A stretch of DNA of 5,378 nucleotides from an uncultured Flavobacteriales bacterium. GTDB lineage: Bacteria > Bacteroidota > Bacteroidia > Flavobacteriales_D > Crocinitomicaceae. Below the pieces are notes generated by a model that saw only the letters and a program-made list of their open reading frames with translations, made no database searches and was not told the origin of the DNA. The stretch is from contig CAIUKX010000031.1 of assembly GCA_903899795.1 (NCBI GenBank), positions 1 through 5,378 of the forward strand. The letters are read 5' to 3'. Position numbers and translations under genes: made by a program. Positions 1 through 5,378 of this stretch are shown piece after piece (position 1 is the stretch's first letter; the number at the start of each line of letters is the position of its first letter).

Positions 1-1148
1 ATATTCAATTTTTGTCGCAAAAGAGGGAAGATGCAAAATTGCATAAAGATGATCCAAAATACATGGAGCAAATTTCAAAAGATGTATACAATTACCAGCT
101 AAATTTAGTCACAACCAATAATGATAAGTTCGTTGCCAAAGTAGTTAAAATGGGGATGGAGATCAAAGTTCCTGAAGCTCCGAAAGGTGTAGATGGGAAA
201 CCATTGGATTCATTGTTCTCTTATCATTACTTCCGCGATCACTTTTTCGATAATGTGGATTTTAAAGATGATCGTTTATTAAATGTTCCCATTTTTCACA
301 CAAAGCTCGATACCTATTTTGGTAAAACGATGATGATTCAGAATCCTGATACGATTATCAAGTATGCTTTTAAGCTGTGTGATCAGTTGAATCCAAAGTC
401 AAAAATGTTTGAATATTGTGTCTCGTGGCTTACCTCAACCTATGAAAAAAGCAATGTGATGGGTATGGATGAAGTCTTTATTCGAATGGCACAACGGTAT
501 TACATGACAAAAAACAGTGAAGGAAAATCTCCGGCTTTTTGGATGCCCGAAGATAAACTGAAAGATTTATCCGATAGAGTGGAGGAAATGCAATACACGA
601 TTATCGGTGATCGTCCACCGAATGTTTGTTTGAGAGATACTTCCGATACAAAATGGCTGGATTATTACAGCTTAAAAAATGAATACACGATTCTTTACTT
701 TTGGGATCCGGATTGTGGTCACTGTAAGCAAACAACTCCGAAATTAAGAGAGTTATACAATAAGAAATTAAAGGAACGAGGTGTAGATGTATTTACAATT
801 GGAAACGCAATAGGGGAGGACTTTGTCAAATGGAAAAAATACATAAAAGATAATGATCTAAATTTTATCAATGTTGGACTGACAGAGTCACTCTATAATG
901 CAGCATTAAAGGATGCGAGTGAGTTTGTGCCAAAATTTACCAACATAGAATCGTTGAATTATCATCATTATTTTGATCTTCAAACTACGCCCCAGATTTT
1001 GGTGGTAGACAAGGATAAAAAATTGATTGCGAAACATCTCACAGTAGCACAGTTGGAAGATTTATTGGATCACTTGCAAAACAAAAAAGATGCAATTAAA
1101 TTATTTCCAATTGGTAGTAAAGAAGATCAGGAAGAACATCAGCATTAA
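1..1148 (+). CDS. DUF5106-like / TlpA-type thioredoxin-fold protein, 5'-partial
   Basis: The frame is open from the left edge (first full codon at 3), so the true start and any signal peptide or lipobox lie outside; 381 residues are visible. The first part, about 200-600, is helical and resembles the DUF5106 region of Bacteroidota thioredoxin proteins: a YHYFRDHFFDNVDF stretch, an NPDTIIKYAF helix and a GMDEVFIRMAQRYY segment. A thioredoxin fold follows from about 610. It has the strand YTILYFWDPD, a CGHC redox centre at 714-725, and a TTPQ loop whose proline (990-992) is the expected cis-Pro beside the active site. The longer segment between these elements fits TlpA/ResA-like proteins. The likely role is thiol-disulfide exchange in the periplasm or envelope; the substrate is unknown. 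The tail is acidic and His-containing (EDQEEHQH). Fold and redox motif are secure; the DUF5106 label comes from remembered family pattern. Export is inferred, since the N-terminus is missing. Confidence 0.88.
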   Translation, partial: IQFLSQKREDAKLHKDDPKYMEQISKDVYNYQLNLVTTNNDKFVAKVVKMGMEIKVPEAPKGVDGKPLDSLFSYHYFRDHFFDNVDFKDDRLLNVPIFHTKLDTYFGKTMMIQNPDTIIKYAFKLCDQLNPKSKMFEYCVSWLTSTYEKSNVMGMDEVFIRMAQRYYMTKNSEGKSPAFWMPEDKLKDLSDRVEEMQYTIIGDRPPNVCLRDTSDTKWLDYYSLKNEYTILYFWDPDCGHCKQTTPKLRELYNKKLKERGVDVFTIGNAIGEDFVKWKKYIKDNDLNFINVGLTESLYNAALKDASEFVPKFTNIESLNYHHYFDLQTTPQILVVDKDKKLIAKHLTVAQLEDLLDHLQNKKDAIKLFPIGSKEDQEEHQH

Positions 1149-1180
1149 GTAGTTGGCGCAATAAAATATTTTTTTTGCAT

Positions 1181-1188
1181 TTAGTTTG
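1181..1188 (+). promoter_or_regulatory. Weak -7-like promoter element before the MopE-repeat gene
   Basis: TTAGTTTG matches the Bacteroidota -7 consensus TAnnTTTG at all but one fixed position. It lies 45 bases before the ATG at 1234. The nearest upstream TTG (1153-1155) is about 25 bases away, somewhat too far for a standard -33 element. The gap is AT-rich, so a chance match is quite possible. Confidence 0.25.
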
Positions 1189-1206
1189 AAACTATTTGAA
1201 TAGTTT
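1189..1206. terminator. Perfect 8-bp inverted repeat followed by T-run
   Basis: AAACTATT, a TG spacer and AATAGTTT form a perfect 8-bp inverted repeat, 41 bases after the stop of the thioredoxin gene and 27 bases before the next ATG. As RNA it would fold with about 7 pairs and a 4-base loop. The T-run continues past the stem (to 1208), as in an intrinsic terminator. The stem has only one G-C pair per arm, so it would be weak. The near-palindrome could equally be a dimeric regulator site for the downstream gene. Symmetry is certain; function is not. Confidence 0.35.
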
Positions 1207-1233
1207 TTAAATTTGACTCAAAAAATAAAGAAA

Positions 1234-2634
1234 ATGCGTACCATCTATTGTCTTTTGTTCATTTCGACTTTGAATTTTCAGCTGTATTCTCAGTCATTAG
1301 CAATTTATGAGTTTACAGGAACAGGTGCTTGTCCTAATCCATATACAAACGTTACTGCGCAACCTTTGAATGCAGTTTTCAGCAATTACAATTCTTCAGG
1401 AGTCAATTGTTCGTCAACGAATGATGTCTATAATAACAGTGGCTGGAATACTTCAGCCACGATTAATCTGGATGAATACAATGAATTTTCAATCATTGCC
1501 GATTCATGTTATGATTTTTCACTAAGTAATTTAACATTTTCGCACCGGATAAGTAATGTAACTTCAGTTCCGACCTGGTATATACGTTCAAGTGTTGATG
1601 GTTTTTCAACAGATTTAGGATCGGGAACATCATCTACAACCGTATATTCAACAAGCATTTCATTGCCAATTTCTCATAGTCATTTGAATTCGGTTACCTT
1701 TCGGTTTTATCTCACTTCAGCAGCAGCTTCGTCGACTACATGGAGAAATGACAATGTATCTGTAACAGGAACTGTTGACCCGGTTACACCTCAAATCTAT
1801 TTTTCAGATAATGATGGTGATGGTTTTGGAGATCCAGATAATTCACAATCAGCCTGTAATTTACCTTTGGGGTATACAACAGATAGTACAGATTGTAACG
1901 ATGCCGATTCTTTGATTCATCCGAATACAATTTGGTACGAGGATATAGATCAAGATGGATTTGGGAATGAAGCTGTAACCTTTATAGGTTGTGTCCCACC
2001 ACTTCATTATGTATTAACGAATTCCGATTGTGATGATCAAAATGCTTCAGTAACCTTCGCTTCGCAGACATTTTATGCAGATAATGATTCAGATGGATAC
2101 GGTGATCTTTCTGTTTCTGAAGTAGCTTGTACATGTCCTCCCGGATATGTTACCAATCATTTGGATTGCGATGACAATCAAGTGAGTGTAACAATTGCTT
2201 CAACTATGTATTTTGAAGATTCTGATAGTGATGGTTACGGAAATTCCGATGTTTTTCAAATTGCCTGTTCTCTTCCGGTTGGATATGTTCTCGACAGTAC
2301 AGATTGTAATGATGGTTATCCTCAAATCCATCCCTTGGCAACTGATTATCCCAACAATGGAATAGATGAAAATTGCGATGGAGTGGATGGTTACTTATAC
2401 GTTACGGAAAATGAATTTGCTCCCCTGTCCGTATATCCAAATCCATCCGACGGACATTTTACAATTGAGGTATCGTTGGGCAAAAAGATTATACTTTATG
2501 ATTTGAAAGGTCAGGTTTTGTTTGAGAATGTTTATACAAAACAGGTTGATTTTTCAGATTATCCTGATGGAATTTATTTGTTGAAAATTGAAACAGAAAT
2601 CGATACCCGCTATGAAATGGTTTGTTTTCAATAA
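1234..2634 (+). CDS. Secreted MopE-like repeat protein with T9SS sorting domain
   Basis: A 466-residue protein of unknown function, probably exported by Sec and then across the outer membrane by T9SS. I chose ATG 1234 over the in-frame TTG at 1213 because MRTIYCLLFISTLNF then begins a normal signal peptide, with cleavage likely near LYS/QS (residue 19), and the ATG follows an A-rich AATAAAGAAA leader typical of Bacteroidota. Residues about 22-185 form a Ser/Thr/Asn-rich, beta-strand-like domain with three cysteines that I do not recognise by name. Residues 188-369 hold four acidic repeats, each with DxDxDGxG (DNDGDGFG, DIDQDGFG, DNDSDGYG, DSDSDGYG) and a later DC[ND]D. The array ends in NNGIDENCDGVDG, the usual closing signature of the MopE-type putative metal-binding family. 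Residues 398-466 are the sorting domain. The acidic loops suggest calcium binding; copper binding, as in methanotroph MopE, cannot be inferred from these motifs. Spacing from both neighbours gives no functional partner. Confidence 0.92.
   Translation: MRTIYCLLFISTLNFQLYSQSLAIYEFTGTGACPNPYTNVTAQPLNAVFSNYNSSGVNCSSTNDVYNNSGWNTSATINLDEYNEFSIIADSCYDFSLSNLTFSHRISNVTSVPTWYIRSSVDGFSTDLGSGTSSTTVYSTSISLPISHSHLNSVTFRFYLTSAAASSTTWRNDNVSVTGTVDPVTPQIYFSDNDGDGFGDPDNSQSACNLPLGYTTDSTDCNDADSLIHPNTIWYEDIDQDGFGNEAVTFIGCVPPLHYVLTNSDCDDQNASVTFASQTFYADNDSDGYGDLSVSEVACTCPPGYVTNHLDCDDNQVSVTIASTMYFEDSDSDGYGNSDVFQIACSLPVGYVLDSTDCNDGYPQIHPLATDYPNNGIDENCDGVDGYLYVTENEFAPLSVYPNPSDGHFTIEVSLGKKIILYDLKGQVLFENVYTKQVDFSDYPDGIYLLKIETEIDTRYEMVCFQ
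1795..2340 (+). repeat. Four tandem MopE-like acidic repeats (45-46 residues each)
   Basis: The units are about 1795-1929, 1930-2067, 2068-2202 and 2203-2340. Each starts with an aromatic pair and an acidic loop of form DxDxDGxG, continues to a Cys, then a PxGY-like turn (LHY in unit 2), and a DC[ND]D motif. Unit 3 has an extra cysteine (ACTCPPGY). Units 1 and 4 share STDCND...IHP endings, while units 2 and 3 share DCDD...SVT[FI]AS endings. The DNA of the units is well diverged, so these are old protein repeats rather than a recent tandem duplication. The acidic loops resemble calcium-binding loops; the ligand is inferred. Confidence 0.88.
2425..2631 (+). other. T9SS type A C-terminal sorting domain
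   Basis: The last 69 residues follow the Por secretion tail pattern: LSVYPNPSDGHFTIEV, then the strand IILYDLKGQVL, then a DYPDGIYLLKIE strand near the end. This domain directs cargo through the type IX secretion system of Bacteroidota, usually with removal and attachment to the surface or release. Its presence implies that the host encodes a T9SS elsewhere. The closing MVCFQ carries a cysteine, which is slightly unusual for such a tail. Confidence 0.9.
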
Positions 2635-2661
2635 TTTCACGAACGAAGTAGAATATCAAAT

Positions 2662-2690
2662 TCTCAACCTCAATATCTCAAACCTCAAAA
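2662..2690. repeat. Short TCAA-rich imperfect direct repeat
   Basis: TCTCAACCTCAATA (2662-2675) is followed directly by TCTCAAACCTCAAAA (2676-2690), two nearly identical units differing by an inserted A and one substitution. Further TCAA words flank them (2656-2659, 2693-2696, 2699-2702). The block lies just after the stop of the MopE-repeat gene and encodes nothing I can support. It may be simple-sequence drift or a fragment of a dispersed intergenic repeat. Confidence 0.5.
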
Positions 2691-2732
2691 ATTCAACATT
2701 CAAAAGGCTATCCTTCCGTTCATGTAATAAAT

Positions 2733-2754
2733 AGGTTATAGGGTGTAACTTTTT
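2733..2754 (+). terminator. Weak terminator-like hairpin with T-run
   Basis: AGGTTA (2733-2738) can pair with TAACTT (2746-2751) around a 7-base loop, with one G-U wobble, and T residues continue to 2754. It lies about 100 bases after the MopE-repeat gene and before the peptidase promoter candidate, where a terminator would make sense. The stem is short and weak, so chance formation is possible. Confidence 0.25.
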
Positions 2755-2787
2755 AACTATTTCTAGCTCATATAGTCAGATACATTC

Positions 2788-2795
2788 TATTTTTG
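2788..2795 (+). promoter_or_regulatory. Bacteroidota -7 promoter element for the M1 peptidase gene
   Basis: TATTTTTG matches the Bacteroidota primary sigma factor -7 consensus TAnnTTTG exactly. It ends 24 bases before the ATG at 2820, giving a short leader if transcription starts a few bases downstream. No TTG is seen at the usual -33 distance, which lowers confidence. The leader GATAACAATAACTCTGTTT has no Shine-Dalgarno site, which is normal in this phylum. Confidence 0.5.
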
Positions 2796-2819
2796 CACAC
2801 GATAACAATAACTCTGTTT

Positions 2820-5378
2820 ATGAAGAAAATTACATTATTGATCCTAACCTTTTTAACGTATTCATCTATTATGGCTCAAAGCTATTGGCAGCAAGAGGTG
2901 AATTACAAAATTGAAGTAACACTAGATGATAAAAAGCACGAATTAACAGCTTATGAAGAGTTTGAATACATCAATCATTCTCCAAATAAACTGGACTTTA
3001 TATACATTCACTTGTGGCCAAATGCTTATCGGAATGAAAAGACTGCACTTGGTCAGCAACAATGGAAAGACGGTAGCGAAAAATTAAAATTCGGTAACGA
3101 CAGTATCAAAGGGGGAATCGATGCATTGGATTTTAAAGTAAATGGTCAGAAAGTGACGATCGAATTTGATCCTAAGAACATCGACATCTGTAAATTGATT
3201 TTACCTTCTCCATTACAATCAGGAGGTAGCGTAAAAGTATCAACGCCATTCACGGTGAAGATTCCTTCAGGTGAAATTTCTCGTTTGGGACATGTAGGGC
3301 AATCGTATCAAATCACACAATGGTATCCTAAACCTGCTGTATATGATAAAAATGGTTGGAATCCGATTCCGTATTTGAATCAGGGAGAATTTTATTCTGA
3401 ATACGGATCGTTTGATGTGAGTATTACGTTACCCAAAAACTATGTGGTTGGTGCAACTGGAGATTTGCAAACAGAAAGCGAAATTGAATTTTTAAATCAA
3501 AAAGCAGAACAAACCAAAGCAAAATATAAAACAGGTGACTTGGGAAGTATGAAAAAAGGACCTTCGGATAAATTTCCTGAGTCAGCTTCTGAAATGAAAA
3601 CTATTCGCTATACACAAACAAAAGTGCATGATTTTGCTTGGTTTGCCGATAAAAGGTATGAAGTATTAAAAGGTGAATTTGAATTGCCTGAGACGAAACG
3701 GAAAGTAACTTCATGGGCCATGTTTACTCCAAGAAATTCTGGAGTTTGGGAACGCTCAATCGAGTACATCAATGACGGAGCCTATTACTACTCACTTTGG
3801 AACGGAGATTACCCATACAGTCAGGTAACGGCTGTGGATGGTACGATCAGTGCAGGTGGAGGAATGGAATATCCGAATGTCACTGTGATTGGTAATGCAA
3901 GTTCAAAAGAGGAATTGGAAGTTGTAATTGTACATGAGGTCGGACACAATTGGTTCTATGGAATTTTAGGATCTAACGAGCGTGTACATGGTTGGATGGA
4001 TGAAGGAATGAATACCTTGAATGAAGTACGTTACATGCAGACTAAATATCCTGAGAATACACGCATGTCGGATATGGTATTGAACGGGAGATTCCATTTA
4101 AACGATTTGGATCACCATGATATGGGAGATATTTCCTACCGTTTAATGGCGATTTTAGGAGAAGACCAACCAATAGAAACACATTCTGCTGATTTCACAC
4201 CAACCAATTATGGAATGATCATGTACCAAAAAACCGGATTAGTTTTCTTTTATCTCCGTGCTTATTTAGGAGAAGAGATGTTCGGAAAATGTATGCATGC
4301 TTATTTTGAAGAATGGAAATTCAAACATCCGCAGCCGGAAGATATGAAGGCGATTGTGGAAAAAACGTGCGGAAAAGATTTATCCTGGTTGTTTCACGAT
4401 TTGATTCAGACGACCAATCACATCGATTACAAATTGAAACGTGTTAAGAAAACAGATGCTGGTTTCGATGTCACGGTTAAAAACAAAGGTCAGGTAAATG
4501 GTCCGATCGAGGTTACAGCTTATAATGGAGGATCTTCAGTTGAAAAAGTTTGGACTGATCCTGGAACAAGAAAGCAAGTTGTACACTTGAAATCTACAGC
4601 AGTAGATGAGGTTCGGATCGATCCAAATTACAATATTCCCGAGTTGGACAGAACGAATAACAATTGGAAAAAGAGTTTGTTGTTTAATAAAGTTGAACCA
4701 TTGAAATTTGAGTTCTTATTTGGAGATCATGAAGCTACAAAATCCAATAATTTTTGGACTCCGGTTTTGGCAGGAAATGCGTATGATAAATTAATGGTTG
4801 GATTGGTGGTGCATAATTATGGGGTCCCGCTGGAAAGATTTCAATACCTAATTGCTCCAATGTATTCAACCGGTAGAAAAAGCATTTCAGGAATTGGTGA
4901 GTTCAGTTATTCAATTTTACCAAAAAATACGGTCAAATTAATTCGAATTGGAGCATCGTTAAAATCATTTAAAAATGATGATAATCCTGTATATAAACCA
5001 AGTCAATCATACTATGCGAATATTTCCCCCTACATTTTTATGAATTTAGGAAATAGGAAAAAAGCAACTCCATTTTCACATTCTTTGTTACTTCAATCGA
5101 TTTATAGCCGAATTGCTGGAATTGCACCGATTAATGAAGCAGGTGGATTCATCAAATATTCACTTAAATACATGAAACCGGATCATCAGGTTGAGGTGAA
5201 TCTCCGTAACGACTACATGAATAACCTGGATAACGACAACGTGTTGGGAAGAGCTTCTGTAGAAGGAACATATAGATACCGGTATATGAAAAATAAAAAG
5301 GATCGTTGGATTGAAATCAGAGGTTTCTTCGGATCAAATTATTTGTACAAAGAAACATTAGCAGGATATGGGCCTCAT
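2820..5378 (+). CDS. Exported M1-family metallopeptidase with C-terminal barrel-like region, 3'-partial
   Basis: The frame runs 853 codons from ATG 2820 to the window edge without a stop. The start is well supported: MKKITLLILTFLTYSSIMAQ is a classic signal peptide with cleavage likely after Ala19, and a -7 promoter lies just upstream. Residues about 25-300 are the M1 N-terminal beta-sandwich, including the conserved HDFAWFAD segment. The catalytic domain carries GGGMEYP (346-352, equivalent to GAMEN), the zinc motif HEVGH (372-376), and the third zinc ligand Glu395 in WMDEG, an exact HExxH-x18-E arrangement. Tyr464 and Tyr469 (NYGMIMYQKTG) keep the five-residue spacing of Tyr378/Tyr383 in leukotriene A4 hydrolase, so Tyr469 is the likely catalytic tyrosine. 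All key residues are present, so it should be an active zinc aminopeptidase-type enzyme. A small beta domain (about 549-615) follows, then barrel-like strands from about 640. It probably acts at the cell envelope on peptides; specificity is unknown. Confidence 0.95.
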   Translation, partial: MKKITLLILTFLTYSSIMAQSYWQQEVNYKIEVTLDDKKHELTAYEEFEYINHSPNKLDFIYIHLWPNAYRNEKTALGQQQWKDGSEKLKFGNDSIKGGIDALDFKVNGQKVTIEFDPKNIDICKLILPSPLQSGGSVKVSTPFTVKIPSGEISRLGHVGQSYQITQWYPKPAVYDKNGWNPIPYLNQGEFYSEYGSFDVSITLPKNYVVGATGDLQTESEIEFLNQKAEQTKAKYKTGDLGSMKKGPSDKFPESASEMKTIRYTQTKVHDFAWFADKRYEVLKGEFELPETKRKVTSWAMFTPRNSGVWERSIEYINDGAYYYSLWNGDYPYSQVTAVDGTISAGGGMEYPNVTVIGNASSKEELEVVIVHEVGHNWFYGILGSNERVHGWMDEGMNTLNEVRYMQTKYPENTRMSDMVLNGRFHLNDLDHHDMGDISYRLMAILGEDQPIETHSADFTPTNYGMIMYQKTGLVFFYLRAYLGEEMFGKCMHAYFEEWKFKHPQPEDMKAIVEKTCGKDLSWLFHDLIQTTNHIDYKLKRVKKTDAGFDVTVKNKGQVNGPIEVTAYNGGSSVEKVWTDPGTRKQVVHLKSTAVDEVRIDPNYNIPELDRTNNNWKKSLLFNKVEPLKFEFLFGDHEATKSNNFWTPVLAGNAYDKLMVGLVVHNYGVPLERFQYLIAPMYSTGRKSISGIGEFSYSILPKNTVKLIRIGASLKSFKNDDNPVYKPSQSYYANISPYIFMNLGNRKKATPFSHSLLLQSIYSRIAGIAPINEAGGFIKYSLKYMKPDHQVEVNLRNDYMNNLDNDNVLGRASVEGTYRYRYMKNKKDRWIEIRGFFGSNYLYKETLAGYGPH
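4740..5378 (+). other. C-terminal outer-membrane beta-barrel-like region of the M1 peptidase (partial)
   Basis: From about residue 641 the protein changes to short amphipathic strands with polar turns. Examples are DKLMVGLVVHNYG, FQYLIAPMYSTG, SISGIGEFSYSIL, VKLIRIGASLKSF, YYANISPYIFMNLG, GGFIKYSLKYMK, HQVEVNLRNDYMN and ASVEGTYRYRYMK. Alternating hydrophobic and polar residues, many aromatics and Gly/Asn/Asp turns are typical of outer-membrane barrels. At least eight such strands are visible before the edge cuts it. This implies an outer-membrane-anchored peptidase. The inference is from strand pattern, not from a named family match. Confidence 0.65.

Noticed and set aside
12..14. TTG as the start codon of the first gene
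   Set aside because: The frame is open upstream to the left edge, the protein would begin inside the DUF5106-like protein without any signal peptide, and no leader is visible. The gene is 5'-partial.
1159..1179. GCAA...TTGC hairpin with T-run as a terminator
   Set aside because: Pairing is almost only A-T, the arms are imperfect, and the T-run is inside the stem rather than after it.
1213..1215. TTG as the start codon of the MopE-repeat gene
   Set aside because: It would add seven residues (MTQKIKK) before the signal peptide. ATG at 1234 gives a standard signal peptide and has an A-rich leader.
2650..2664. AGAAT/ATTCT inverted repeat as a terminator after the MopE-repeat gene
   Set aside because: Only five base pairs with a 5-base loop and no T-run; expected by chance in AT-rich DNA.
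1..5378. The three genes as one operon or new functional system
   Set aside because: They share strand and probable export only. Gaps of 85 and 185 bases, terminator-like hairpins and a separate promoter before the peptidase argue against a single unit, and no functional link is visible.

Overview
The window holds three same-strand protein genes of low-GC, Bacteroidota-like DNA. The first lacks its 5' end and the last lacks its 3' end. I see no rRNA, tRNA, CRISPR, insertion sequence or phage signature. The best evidence for the phylum is a C-terminal type IX secretion (T9SS) sorting domain on the middle gene. It is supported by a DUF5106-type thioredoxin protein, a TAnnTTTG-like promoter element, and A-rich leader regions without a Shine-Dalgarno site. 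A member of Flavobacteriales is plausible, but the genus cannot be fixed from this window.

Layout: (1) positions 1-1148 encode the C-terminal 381 residues of a TlpA/thioredoxin-like protein with a DUF5106-like helical region before the redox domain. (2) A short AT-rich gap (1149-1233) contains a perfect 8-bp inverted repeat. (3) Positions 1234-2634 encode a secreted 466-residue protein: signal peptide, beta-rich N-terminal domain, four acidic MopE-like repeats, and a T9SS sorting domain. (4) A 185-bp gap (2635-2819) holds a TCAA-rich direct repeat, a weak terminator-like hairpin and a good -7 promoter candidate. (5) Positions 2820-5378 encode at least 853 residues of an exported M1-family zinc metallopeptidase. 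Its zinc site is complete, and its C-terminal region looks like an outer-membrane beta-barrel that runs off the window.

All three products are probably exported: a likely periplasmic or envelope thiol oxidoreductase, a T9SS-secreted surface or extracellular repeat protein, and an outer-membrane-anchored peptidase. The gaps and the separate promoter before the peptidase suggest independent transcription rather than one operon, and nothing shows that the three act together. No clearly new multi-gene system is visible. The points most worth a second look are the peptidase/barrel fusion and the A-B-B-A arrangement of the four MopE-like repeats.
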